Below the pieces are notes generated by a model, which saw only the letters and a list, made by a program, of their open reading frames with translations, did no database searches and had not been told where the DNA came from. Of a stretch of 63,433 bases of DNA, positions 25,408 to 34,231 are shown in pieces. Origin of the DNA: Thermoleophilia bacterium UBA6103 (GTDB lineage Bacteria > Actinomycetota > Thermoleophilia > UBA2241); NCBI GenBank assembly GCA_002423545.1, contig DIWP01000048.1:1-63433 (forward strand), read 5' to 3'. A program made the translations under genes and the position numbers. How positions within the stretch are numbered: the stretch's first letter is position 1; each line of letters opens with the position of its first letter.

Positions 25408-26817
25408 TCACGGCAGCCGGTCACGCACCACCGCCCCCAGGCTGCCGGCTGCAGCGCTCACGGCGGAGCGCAGCGCCGCGAGGCTCGCAAAGCGCACCAG
25501 ATGACCGGCGCAGCGGCAGTCGGAGGCGCCGAACCGCAGCCGCGCGGACGACGGACGCGGCGCTCCCGTGATGACGACCGGCGGACGTGTCCCGCCGGCG
25601 CGGACGAGCGCGTCGGCCAGCGCGCACTCCGCGCTCTCACAGACCGATGGTGAGAGCGGCGAGCGCCGCGGGACGTCGATCGACCAGGCGTGGGTGGCGG
25701 GATGCCGCGCGAACAGGTGATCGGCGTGCCAGCGCAGCGGCTTGTCGGCACGCATGTGACGAGCCACGCGCGCCTCACGCCCGCGCTGGGCGCTGCCGAC
25801 GTACGCGAACCAGCCGCGATCGAGGTCGAGCTCGCCGTGCGCCGCCACTGCAAGACGCTCCCGGTGCGGCAACCGGGCGGCGACCACGTAGAGACGGCAC
25901 GGTGCCGCAGCGTCGCCGGTCCGGCGGCCACCCTCAGTCGGCCGTAGCCTCATGCGCCGCCGCGGCTGACAGCGCGGGCAATAGTGGGTGCCGCGACCGC
26001 CGACGACCAAGCGCCGGATCGGCGTGCCGCAGGCTCGGCACGGCCGGCCGGTGCGCTGGTAGACATTCAGGATCTCCTGGAAGTGCCCGCGCCCTCCGGC
26101 TGGGTCGACGAAGCTCTCCACACTGGACCCCTCGTGATCGATCCCCAGCTGCAGCGTGGCGCGGATCGCCCCGTGCAGCCGCGCCGCTTCGCGCGGGCCG
26201 ATGGAGCCCGCCGGACGCAGCGGATGCAGCCGGGCGCGGAACAGCGCCTCGTCGGCGTAGATGTTGCCGATGCCGGCGAGGTGTCGCTGATCGAGCAGGA
26301 ACGACTTGAGCGGCGCCCGCCGCCCCGACATGAGCACCTTGAGGCGCTCGACCGTCAGCTCGTCGCCGAGCGGCTCGACGCCGAGGCCGGCGAAGAACTC
26401 CTCGATCTCATCGGCCGGCACCGCCCACAGGCCGCCGAACCGTCGCACGTCGTAGAACAAGAGTCGCGAGCCGTCGTCGAAGCGCACCGTGAAGCGCGGC
26501 GGGGCGGCGGCCCCTGGGTCGGGCTCGAACAGCAGACGTCCGGTCATCCGCAGATGGACGACCATGTACGTCTCGATCGGCGATGCTGCGCCGACCGGCG
26601 CCGCGCCGGCAGACTGCGGCGCCCCCACTTCCAGGAGCAGCCACTTGCCACGCCGCCCCGTCCGCACGACCGACCTGCCGACAAGGCGCCGGACCAGCTC
26701 CGTCTCGCTGAGGCCACTGACGGCGGCATCGGCGACCGCGACGGCGACGATGGTCCGGCCCACGACCCGAGGATCGAGGCGACGACGCACGATCTCCACC
26801 TCCGGCAGCTCAGGCAC
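25408..26817 (-). CDS. Formamidopyrimidine-DNA glycosylase fused to a DUF123 (GIY-YIG-like) domain
   Basis: A 469-aa two-domain repair protein. Residues 2-285 are a complete MutM/Fpg: catalytic Pro2-Glu3 (PELPEVEIV), Lys58, GIGNIYADEALF and a zinc finger with C260, C263, C280 and C283. Residues about 305-465 match DUF123, a GIY-YIG-related domain: FAYVGSAQRG, RHMRADKPLRWHADHLF, and the FGASDCRCAGHL end. MutM removes oxidised purines and nicks the strand; DUF123 is best known fused to endonuclease III-like proteins, mainly in archaea. The frame is open throughout. The GTG start overlaps the stop of the gene upstream by 8 nt. Confidence 0.9.
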   Translation of the reverse strand: MPELPEVEIVRRRLDPRVVGRTIVAVAVADAAVSGLSETELVRRLVGRSVVRTGRRGKWLLLEVGAPQSAGAAPVGAASPIETYMVVHLRMTGRLLFEPDPGAAAPPRFTVRFDDGSRLLFYDVRRFGGLWAVPADEIEEFFAGLGVEPLGDELTVERLKVLMSGRRAPLKSFLLDQRHLAGIGNIYADEALFRARLHPLRPAGSIGPREAARLHGAIRATLQLGIDHEGSSVESFVDPAGGRGHFQEILNVYQRTGRPCRACGTPIRRLVVGGRGTHYCPRCQPRRRMRLRPTEGGRRTGDAAAPCRLYVVAARLPHRERLAVAAHGELDLDRGWFAYVGSAQRGREARVARHMRADKPLRWHADHLFARHPATHAWSIDVPRRSPLSPSVCESAECALADALVRAGGTRPPVVITGAPRPSSARLRFGASDCRCAGHLVRFASLAALRSAVSAAAGSLGAVVRDRLP

Positions 26818-28231
26818 CGGTCCGGGCCTCTGGAGCCGCCTGCGCCCATGCCTGCACAAAGGCACGCGCCTGTTCGCTGTCGCGGACCTCCCCGGCGTCG
26901 ACCTCTTCCCGCAGGGCCGCCAGCGCGGCGCCGATCCGCGGCCCCTCGTCCTCTCCCAGCAACTCCATGACGTCGCGACCGCCGAGGGGGAGCGGGAGCG
27001 TCTCCTTGGGTATCTCGAGCCACACCTTGCGGGCCAGCCGGTAGTGGCGCGCCATCGACCTCGCCGTGGTCCTCTCGCCACGGGTCGCCAGACGGTCGGC
27101 CAGAGAGAGGACCACCGATTCGTAGACGAACGGCTCGACGGCACGCCGGTAGCGGACCAGCGCCCGTCGCGAGAGCGGCGACTCGCGCACGAGGAAGCCG
27201 AGCCTGAGATGGTTGAGGATGAGCACACCGAGGTAGTGCGAGAAGCGGCGGCTCATGCCCAGGCGCCGCACGATGGCGTCGGCCATGGTGACCCCGACCT
27301 CGTCGTGGTGCCAGAACATGATGCGACCCTCATCATCGACGCGGCGCACGGCCGGTTTGCCGATATCGTGCAGCAGGACGGCCCACGCGAGGGGGGCGAG
27401 CGCCGGCGCTCCGGGCAGCCCGCACTCGGACGGCGGCGCCAGGAACCGCTCGCCGCCGAACTGCTCCACGAGTTGCGGCAGGTGATCGAGAGCCTCGAGC
27501 GTGTGCTCGAACACGTCGCAGTGGTGATAGGGGTTCTGGACGCACCCCTTGAGCGCCGTCATCTCCGGCAGGACGACGTCCAGACCGCCGGTCCGATCCA
27601 GGACCCTGACGGCCCGCCCCGCCGTCTTGAGGCCCAGCAGGGCGGTGAGCTCTCCGGCGACACGCTCACCGCTGACTTCGGTGAGGCCCGCCGCTGCCTC
27701 GCAGGCGCGGCGCATGAGACCGTCGACGGGCTCGAGCTCGAGCGCCGCACTCAGACGGGCCAGGCGGATCACGCGAGCCGGATCGGCGACGAGTGCCGTC
27801 TCGCTGCAGTCTCGCAGCCGGCCGGCGGCAAGATCGGCCATGCCGCCCAGCGGGTCGTTCGGCACGCCGAAGCCCACCCGCCCGCCGGGATCGCCGGCGC
27901 GCACCTTCAACGCCATGGCATCGACGGTGAAGTCACGCGCCAGCAGGTCGTCCTCCAGGCTCGCGCCGCGTAACGGCGCGACGTCCACGACGCCGTTCGG
28001 CAGGACGATGCGATGAGCGGAGAACTCCTCCGAGTAGGTGAAGTACGAGCCGCCCAGCACGTCGGCGATCCGCCGCGCCAGCCGCGCGGCGTCGCCGTGC
28101 ACGGCGTAGTCCAGATCCCTGCTGGGCCGTCGTGCCAGGCCGTCGCGCACGGCGCCGCCGACCAGCCACGCCTCTTCGCCCGGCGACAGGCAGGCGGCCA
28201 CCACGCTGCTGACGCGGGCCGCCTCAAGCAT
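26810..28231 (-). CDS. CCA tRNA nucleotidyltransferase / poly(A) polymerase family
   Basis: A 473-aa class II nucleotidyltransferase with a fused HD domain. The polymerase head has LVGGAVRDGLARRPSRDLDYAV (G-G-A-V-R-D and the DxD metal pair, about 23-44) and the DFTVDAMAL motif near 115. The C-terminal half carries HHCDVFEHTLEAL and LLHDIGKP. CCA-adding enzymes and poly(A) polymerases cannot be separated by eye; CCA addition is more likely in this type of genome. It lies 30 bp after alr and overlaps the MutM fusion. Confidence 0.85.
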   Translation of the reverse strand: MLEAARVSSVVAACLSPGEEAWLVGGAVRDGLARRPSRDLDYAVHGDAARLARRIADVLGGSYFTYSEEFSAHRIVLPNGVVDVAPLRGASLEDDLLARDFTVDAMALKVRAGDPGGRVGFGVPNDPLGGMADLAAGRLRDCSETALVADPARVIRLARLSAALELEPVDGLMRRACEAAAGLTEVSGERVAGELTALLGLKTAGRAVRVLDRTGGLDVVLPEMTALKGCVQNPYHHCDVFEHTLEALDHLPQLVEQFGGERFLAPPSECGLPGAPALAPLAWAVLLHDIGKPAVRRVDDEGRIMFWHHDEVGVTMADAIVRRLGMSRRFSHYLGVLILNHLRLGFLVRESPLSRRALVRYRRAVEPFVYESVVLSLADRLATRGERTTARSMARHYRLARKVWLEIPKETLPLPLGGRDVMELLGEDEGPRIGAALAALREEVDAGEVRDSEQARAFVQAWAQAAPEARTGA

Positions 28232-28261
28232 CGCCCGTCCGTGTGTGTCGCCTGGGCAGTG

Positions 28262-29374
28262 TCATGGACCGCATCGCTCGCCGGTGTAGCGGCGCACGGT
28301 GCGCGGGCTGAGGTCGCAGACGATCTCGTAGTTGATCGTCCCCAGCAGTCGCGCCATGTCCTCGCAGAGGATCCGCTCGCCGCCGCAGTCGCCGATGAAG
28401 ACGACCTCGTCGCCCGGCGTGCAGGCGTCCCACGGCAGCCGCACGGTCAGCTGGTCCATGCTGATGGTGCCGGCGATGGGGCAGCGGCGGCCGGCGATGA
28501 GCACCTCGCCGCGATCCGTGAGCGCCCGGCAGACGCCGTCGGCGTAGCCGATCGGCACGATACCGATACGGGTGCGCTCCGCGGCGATGAACCGTCGGCC
28601 GTAGCCGACCGAGCCGCCCGGCTCGACGACACGCTCGCCGGCCAGATAGGAGCTCCAGCGCAGAGCCGGACGGAGGCCGAAGGTCTCCGGCGTCCGGTTG
28701 CCGGGATCGAGGCCATACGTGGCGATACCGGCGCGACCCATGTCGAAGTGGGCGCGCGGCTCGCGCAGGATGGCGGCGCTGTTGGCGATGTGCGCGATGG
28801 TGCCCGGGAAGCGGGCCTTGAACTCGCGCTCCAGCGCCGTGAAACGGTCGAGCTGGCGGAAGAAGAACGTCTGGTCGTCCTCATCGGCGGTCGCCAGATG
28901 GCTCATGAGCCCCACCAACCGCCCGCCGCCCGTGACGATCACGGCCGCCAGCTCGAGGGTCGCCGCCTCGTCGACACCGAGGCGGCCCATGCCCGAGTCG
29001 TACTTGATGTGGGCCGCCGCGCCGGCGGCGCCGACGGCCAGCGCGAACGGCCGCGACCAGACCACCACCTGCGCCGCGGCGGCGACGGCGCGGCGCAGCT
29101 CGGCGCCGGTCATGGCGCCGAACACGAGGACCGGCGCCGTCAGGCCGGCGCCACGCAGCTCCTCCGCCTCGGTGACCGTGGCCACCCCGAGCCAGGTCGC
29201 CCCCGCCTCAAGGGCGGCATGCGCCACCGGCAGTGCACCGTGACCATACCCGTTGGCCTTGACGACCGCGCAGAGACCGGCAGCGGCCGGCAAGCGGCGG
29301 CGCAGAAGGGCGATGTTGTGCCGGACGGCCGCCAGGTCGACCAGCGCCAGAGCGCGCTCTCTGCCGTCCAGCAT
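28262..29374 (-). CDS. alr: Alanine racemase
   Basis: PLP enzyme making D-alanine for peptidoglycan. It is 370 aa, with the PLP lysine in CAVVKANGYGHGALPV (K39), the second catalytic base in GGSVGYGRRF (Tyr) and the C-terminal GDEVVFIGDCGG region of the beta domain. It follows the CBS gene by 8 bp and stays in the conserved acpS-nnr-alr order. Confidence 0.96.
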   Translation of the reverse strand: MLDGRERALALVDLAAVRHNIALLRRRLPAAAGLCAVVKANGYGHGALPVAHAALEAGATWLGVATVTEAEELRGAGLTAPVLVFGAMTGAELRRAVAAAAQVVVWSRPFALAVGAAGAAAHIKYDSGMGRLGVDEAATLELAAVIVTGGGRLVGLMSHLATADEDDQTFFFRQLDRFTALEREFKARFPGTIAHIANSAAILREPRAHFDMGRAGIATYGLDPGNRTPETFGLRPALRWSSYLAGERVVEPGGSVGYGRRFIAAERTRIGIVPIGYADGVCRALTDRGEVLIAGRRCPIAGTISMDQLTVRLPWDACTPGDEVVFIGDCGGERILCEDMARLLGTINYEIVCDLSPRTVRRYTGERCGP

Positions 29375-29382
29375 CGACGTCC

Positions 29383-29865
29383 TCAGAGGCCCATCGCCCG
29401 CAGGACCTCGTGGCGGGCGATCAGACCCACGACCTTCTCGCCCTCCACCACCGGCAGACGGTTGATGCGCTTGTCGGCCATGATCGTCGCCGCCTCGCGG
29501 ACCGCGGTCTGCGGTGTCACGGTGAGCACGTCGGTGGTCATGAGGTCTTTGACGGTCGCGCCGGTGATCTTCCGCAGCCGGTCCTCGAACTTCTTGGGGC
29601 TCTGCAGGTAGATCTGAGCGTCGAGGAACTGGATGTAGCGCGGGAAGTGCAGATCCGCGTCCTGAGCCACCAGGTCGCCTTCGGTGACGATGCCGAGCAG
29701 CGCGCCGTCGGCGTCGGTGACCGGGCAGCCGCTGATGCCGTGCTCGTGGAAGAGGTCGGCCAGCTCCCTGACCGTCGCATCGGGCCCGATGGTGACGACG
29801 TCCGTCTTCATGTACTCGCCGACGAGCGGTTCGCCTTCCGCCGGCTCATCGTGATGCCGCGCCAT
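29383..29865 (-). CDS. CBS-domain pair protein
   Basis: A 160-aa cytoplasmic protein made of two CBS domains (about 14-70 and 100-158): KTDVVTIGPDATVRELADLF, GISGCPVTDADGALLGIVTEGDL, then a second VLTVTPQTAVREAATIMADK and RLPVVEGEKVVGLI. Such pairs bind adenine nucleotides and report energy or metabolite state; the target is unknown. The start ATG 29865 lies 20 nt inside the end of nnr behind a GAGGAGGAAGAG site. Confidence 0.85.
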   Translation of the reverse strand: MARHHDEPAEGEPLVGEYMKTDVVTIGPDATVRELADLFHEHGISGCPVTDADGALLGIVTEGDLVAQDADLHFPRYIQFLDAQIYLQSPKKFEDRLRKITGATVKDLMTTDVLTVTPQTAVREAATIMADKRINRLPVVEGEKVVGLIARHEVLRAMGL

Positions 29866-31426
29866 GCTCTTCCTCCTCTTCGTCGGCGAGCTCGCCGCCG
29901 GTCTTGACATGCTCTACCGCAGCCGGCAGGAACTCGAACAGGTCGCCGGCGATCAGGCACTCGGTCCCCACGGCCAGATCGGCGGCCAGGTCGGCGGCGA
30001 GCCCGTGGAGATAGCCGCCGAGGCAGGCCGCGTCGGTGGCCGGGAGTCCCTTGGCGAGCTGGGCGACGATGGCGCCGCTCAGCACGTCGCCGGTACCCGG
30101 CGTGGCCAGCCCCGGATTGCCGGTGGGGATCACGTAGGCCGCGCCCGATGGGTCGGCCACGATGCTCGCCTCGCCTTTAAGCAGCACGGCCGCCCCGCTG
30201 CGACGGGCCGCCTCGCGCACGCTGCTCAGACGATGGGCGCTCACCTCGTCCGCCGAGGTGCCCAGCAGCCGCGCCAGCTCGCCCTCGTGCGGGGTCAGCA
30301 CGGTAGGCGCCTCGCGGCCGGCCGGCGCTTCGAGGTCGTCGCCGAGCGCCCACAGGCCGTCGGCGTCGATGAGCATCGGCACCGGCTCGCCGATCAGGGT
30401 GCGCACCACGTCGACCGTCTCCGGCGCCCGGCCCAGCCCGGGACCGAGCGCCGTGGCGCGCAACCCGGCCATCTCCTCGCGCAGGGCCTCCAGGCTGACG
30501 GCGCTGAGGTGCTGTTCGTCGGGCAGCGGCACGGTGATGACTTCCACGAACGGCCTGTCTGAAGCGGCGGCCGCGGGGACGGCGCAATGCACCAGGCCGG
30601 CCCCGCTCCGCAGGGCACCCATGGCGGTCATGAACGCGGCGCCGCCCATGCCGCGGCTGCCGCCGACCACCAGCACCGTACCGACCGAGCGCTTGTGGTC
30701 GAGGGAGCCCTTGAGACGCAGCAGCGGCGCCAGGCCCTCGGCGTCGAGCAGCCAGACGTCGGGCTCGACCTCGCAGGCTGGCGGGATACCGATCGGCACC
30801 ACCACGACCTCGCCGGCGAGCGCCCCGCCAGGCGTGACGAAATGGCCGATCTTGGCGGCGTGGAACGTCACCGTGAGGTCGGCGTCGACCGCCGGCCCGC
30901 CGACCTCGCCGGTGCTCGCGTCCACTCCGCTGGCGACGTCGACGGCGACGACCGGCGCCGGCGTGCGCCCCATCAGGGCGATCGCCTCGGCCGCCGGGCC
31001 GCGTGCCGCACCGGAGAAGCCGGTGCCGAACACCGCGTCGACCACGAGGTCCGGGAACAGATCGGCCTCGTCGTCGGCGGCGGGCAGCCCGTCGCGCACA
31101 TCGATGCCGAGAGCCTCGATGATGCGCAGGTTCAGGAGCGCCTCGGCCTTGTAGCCGTCGCGGCCGGCAACGGCGAAGACTGTGACGTCGATGCCCTCAG
31201 AGGCCAGCTCGCGGGCGATGACGAACCCGTCGCCGCCGTTGTTGCCCTTGCCGCAGTAGACCACCACGCGCGCCGGGTCGTAGCGCTCGAGGATCTCCGT
31301 CGCCACGCCGGCGCCGGCGCGCTCCATCAGGTGGCCGCCGGGGATGCCGATGCCCTCGATGGCGCCGGCGTCCATGGCGCGCATCTTCTCGGCCGAATAC
31401 AGCCCGCCGAGCAACGCGTCGATCAT
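29846..31426 (-). CDS. nnr: Bifunctional NAD(P)H-hydrate epimerase/dehydratase
   Basis: Repairs hydrated NAD(P)H. The 526-aa protein joins an N-terminal YjeF_N epimerase (about 1-215; HLMERAG, YCGKGNNGGDGFVIAREL) to a C-terminal ADP-dependent dehydratase (about 235-505; VVGGSRGMGGAAFM, NPGLATPGTGDVLSGAI). The tail is a run of Glu residues. ATG 31426 overlaps acpS by 4 nt. The same fusion is common in bacteria. Confidence 0.95.
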   Translation of the reverse strand: MIDALLGGLYSAEKMRAMDAGAIEGIGIPGGHLMERAGAGVATEILERYDPARVVVYCGKGNNGGDGFVIARELASEGIDVTVFAVAGRDGYKAEALLNLRIIEALGIDVRDGLPAADDEADLFPDLVVDAVFGTGFSGAARGPAAEAIALMGRTPAPVVAVDVASGVDASTGEVGGPAVDADLTVTFHAAKIGHFVTPGGALAGEVVVVPIGIPPACEVEPDVWLLDAEGLAPLLRLKGSLDHKRSVGTVLVVGGSRGMGGAAFMTAMGALRSGAGLVHCAVPAAAASDRPFVEVITVPLPDEQHLSAVSLEALREEMAGLRATALGPGLGRAPETVDVVRTLIGEPVPMLIDADGLWALGDDLEAPAGREAPTVLTPHEGELARLLGTSADEVSAHRLSSVREAARRSGAAVLLKGEASIVADPSGAAYVIPTGNPGLATPGTGDVLSGAIVAQLAKGLPATDAACLGGYLHGLAADLAADLAVGTECLIAGDLFEFLPAAVEHVKTGGELADEEEEEHGAASR

Positions 31427-31884
31427 GAGGTGCCTCCTTCGGGCGACCGCTCCGGGAGAGTGATACCCGCCACCGCGACCGCTATCGCGGCCGCGTACGT
31501 TGCCGTGTGCGTCAGTGATATCTCGACGGCGGCGACGCCTCGTTCGCCGGCCGCCAGAGCTGTACGGCCGGCCAGCCGTACACAGGGCCGGCCGCCGCCC
31601 AGCACCTCGATCTCGCAGAAGTCGATGACACCGGTGCCGAGCGCCTTGCCGACGGCTTCCTTGGCGGCGAAGCGTGCCGCGAAGCGCTCACCCGGCGTGG
31701 CGCCGCCGCGACAGTATGCGCGTTCTCCGGCCGTGAACAGGCGCTCCTCGGCGCCCCGCCGCCGGGCGAGCAGGCCGGCCACTCGAGCCACGTCGACCAG
31801 ATCGACGCCGACGCCGACGACCGCTCCCGGACCGCGCTGCCCACCGGCAGGCGTACCCGTCACATCCGATCCGGCGATGCTCAT
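31423..31884 (-). CDS. acpS: Holo-[acyl-carrier-protein] synthase
   Basis: Transfers phosphopantetheine from CoA to acyl carrier protein. It is 153 aa; the Mg ligand Asp lies in VGVGVDLVDVARV, and the second motif is FAARFAAKEAVGKALGTG. A 25-residue N-terminal extension precedes the core. It overlaps nnr downstream and follows glmS by 31 bp. Confidence 0.94.
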   Translation of the reverse strand: MSIAGSDVTGTPAGGQRGPGAVVGVGVDLVDVARVAGLLARRRGAEERLFTAGERAYCRGGATPGERFAARFAAKEAVGKALGTGVIDFCEIEVLGGGRPCVRLAGRTALAAGERGVAAVEISLTHTATYAAAIAVAVAGITLPERSPEGGTS

Positions 31885-31915
31885 CGCCGGCCTCTCGCCG
31901 TGACGAGCGTCCCCG

Positions 31916-33742
31916 TCATTCCACCGTGACCGTCTTGGCCAGGTTGCGGGGCTGGTCGACGTCGCAGCCCTTGAGCCGCGCGATGGCGTACGCCAGCATC
32001 TGCAGCGGCACGACGGCCACGATCGGCGCCAGCCAGGGGTCGCAGCGCGGCACGTACAGCACCGCCGCCGCGAGGTCGTCGATGGCGGTGTTGCCTTCGC
32101 TGGCAACGGCGATGACGTCGGCCTTGCGCGCTCGCACCTCCTCGATGTTGGAGACGAGCTTGGGGTAGATGGGACCGTCGGTAGCGACCACGACGACCGG
32201 CGAACCCTCGTCGAGCAGGGCGATCGGCCCGTGCTTCATCTCTCCGGCAGCGTACGCCTCGGTCGGGATGTAGCTGATCTCCTTGAGCTTCAGCGCCCCC
32301 TCGAGGCAGACGCCGTAGCCGGTGTGCCGGCCGAGATAGAGGAAGAACCGCTGGCTGTGGTAGCGCTCGGCGATCTGATCGAGGCCGCGATGGTTGTCGA
32401 GGTAGGCCTGGACAAGGTCCGGCACCTCGCGCAACTGGCGGCCGATGCCGGCCAGCTCGGCCGCGTCGGCGGTGCCGCGCACGCGCGCCATGTGCAGGGT
32501 CAGCAGCAGCAGCGCGGCGACCTGGGCGGTGTGCGTCTTGGTGGCCGCCACCCCGATCTCCAGACCGGCGCGCGTGAACAGCACCGCGTCGGCGTCGCGC
32601 GTGGCCTGGCTGCCCATGATGTTGGTGAGCGCCAGCACCGTCGCCCCCGCCGCTCGCGAGAGACGCATGGCCACAAGCGTGTCCAGCGTCTCACCGGACT
32701 GCGTGATGCCGATGACCAGGGTCTCAGGATCGAGGACCGGGTCCTTGTACCGGAACTCGCTGGCGACCTCGATCTGCACCGGCACCCGCGCCAGCCGCTC
32801 CATGGCGTACGACGCGACCAGTCCGGCGTGATACGAGGTGCCGCAGGCGACGATGAAGACCCGCCGGATGCCGCGCAGCAGCCCGTCGTCGAGCCCCGTC
32901 TCGGTGAGGTCGACCGAGCCGTCCTCGCGGAGCCGTCCGGCCAGCGTGGCGGTGATGGCGGCCGGCTGCTCGTGGATCTCCTTGAGCATGAAGGTCTCGA
33001 AGCCGCCCTTCTCGGCCGCGTCGTCGTCCCAGGGGACGTCCTGCACCGGCCGCTCGACGGGGGTACCTGAGGAGCCGGTGAGCGTGGCCCCGTCGGCGGT
33101 GATGCACACCACGTCGCCGTCCTCGAGCACGATCATGCGCTTCGTGTGGCTCAGGAACGCCGGGATGGCGCTGGCCAGGAACATCTCGTCCTCCCCGACG
33201 CCGACCACCAGCGGCGCCTCGTGCCGCGTGCCGACGATGAGGCCGGGCTCGTCGAGCGTCACCGCGCAGAAAGCGAAATGCCCCTCCAGGCGGGCGATGG
33301 TGGACCGCACCGCCGCCTCGAGACCTTCGTCGATGCGCTCCTCGATGAGATGCGCCACCACCTCGGCATCGGTCTCGGAGGTGAGGACGTGGCCGGCGGC
33401 CGTGAGCTCTTCGCGCAGCGCCTTGTAGTTCTCGATGATGCCGTTGAGTACGATCGAGATGCGCCCGCTGCAGTCGCTGTGGGGGTGCGCGTTCTCCTCG
33501 CTGGGCCGGCCGTGGGTCGCCCAGCGGGTGTGGCCGAGACCGACCGGGGCCTGCGACGGTTCTCTGGACGCCGCCGCATTCAGGGCGTCAAGATTGCCGA
33601 CCGCCCGCGTCACGGCGATGCCGTCCGGCTCCACCATGGCGATGCCGGCCGAGTCGTAGCCCCGATACTCCAGTCGCTTGAGCCCCGCGAGGATGATCGG
33701 CTGTCCCGCTCGATGCCCCGCGTAGCCGACGATTCCGCACAT
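31916..33742 (-). CDS. glmS: Glutamine-fructose-6-phosphate aminotransferase GlmS
   Basis: Makes glucosamine 6-phosphate, the first committed step to UDP-GlcNAc. The 608-aa protein starts MCGIVGYAGHR with the nucleophile Cys2. It has LGHTRWATHG in the glutaminase domain and two sugar-isomerase (SIS) domains, the first with ACGTSYHAGLVASYAM. It ends with the signature NLAKTVTVE. A self-cleaving glmS ribozyme lies about 80 nt upstream of the start, so its mRNA should be cut when the product accumulates. Confidence 0.98.
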   Translation of the reverse strand: MCGIVGYAGHRAGQPIILAGLKRLEYRGYDSAGIAMVEPDGIAVTRAVGNLDALNAAASREPSQAPVGLGHTRWATHGRPSEENAHPHSDCSGRISIVLNGIIENYKALREELTAAGHVLTSETDAEVVAHLIEERIDEGLEAAVRSTIARLEGHFAFCAVTLDEPGLIVGTRHEAPLVVGVGEDEMFLASAIPAFLSHTKRMIVLEDGDVVCITADGATLTGSSGTPVERPVQDVPWDDDAAEKGGFETFMLKEIHEQPAAITATLAGRLREDGSVDLTETGLDDGLLRGIRRVFIVACGTSYHAGLVASYAMERLARVPVQIEVASEFRYKDPVLDPETLVIGITQSGETLDTLVAMRLSRAAGATVLALTNIMGSQATRDADAVLFTRAGLEIGVAATKTHTAQVAALLLLTLHMARVRGTADAAELAGIGRQLREVPDLVQAYLDNHRGLDQIAERYHSQRFFLYLGRHTGYGVCLEGALKLKEISYIPTEAYAAGEMKHGPIALLDEGSPVVVVATDGPIYPKLVSNIEEVRARKADVIAVASEGNTAIDDLAAAVLYVPRCDPWLAPIVAVVPLQMLAYAIARLKGCDVDQPRNLAKTVTVE

Positions 33743-33821
33743 ACGGCCTCACCTTTCATCGTGTGCCCGAGCGGTCCGCTCGGTGAGGGCAGGCGGGCAG
33801 GATCGTGACGGCACTCGCGGA

Positions 33822-34021
33822 GCGTTCTGTCCCCGGCGTTTCCGCCGGGATTTGTCGGTCCGCTGACGACCGTGCCTGGCCGGGAGGCATCCGCCGAAGG
33901 ATTCGATGAACCTCCCCCTCGTCACCCTGCGCCCCCGGACCGTTGACCGATCGCCGAGCGATCGCCCCGGCCGGGCCGACGACGGCACAAGGCCGCCGTG
34001 CGTGCGCGAGGGTCTGGCGCT
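33822..34021 (-). ncRNA. glmS ribozyme (GlcN6P-sensing self-cleaving RNA)
   Basis: The 489-bp gap before glmS contains, on the minus strand, the hallmark glmS ribozyme pieces in order. GCGCCAGACCC is the 5' product (cleavage between A34021 and G34020). GCAGGGTGACGAGG (33931-33918) is followed by GGAGGTTCATCGA, then TTCGGCGGATGCCTCCCGG (33898-33880). The P4 hairpin CCCGGCG/CGCCGGGG ends with GACAGAACG near 33822. The ribozyme senses glucosamine 6-phosphate and, after cleavage, marks glmS mRNA for decay. A -10-like TAGAAT (34104-34099) puts the transcript start near 34092. Most known members are from Bacillota, so this host is less common. Confidence 0.95.
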
Positions 34022-34231
34022 TCTGTGCGTGCCCGCTCGCCTCTTCCTGATCGTCCTGCCGGCGTCCTCCGCGGCGCCGTCGCCGCCGTACGCCGCCTAT
34101 TCTACCCGGGTACCGGCCGGCGGCGTCGAGCCTGCCGGTGGCGCCTCGAGCGACGGCGGACGCGTTCGGCCGCACGCCGGCATGCCGGCACGCGACCGTG
34201 GTCTCACCGGCTTGACAGTCGCCGCGAAGGA

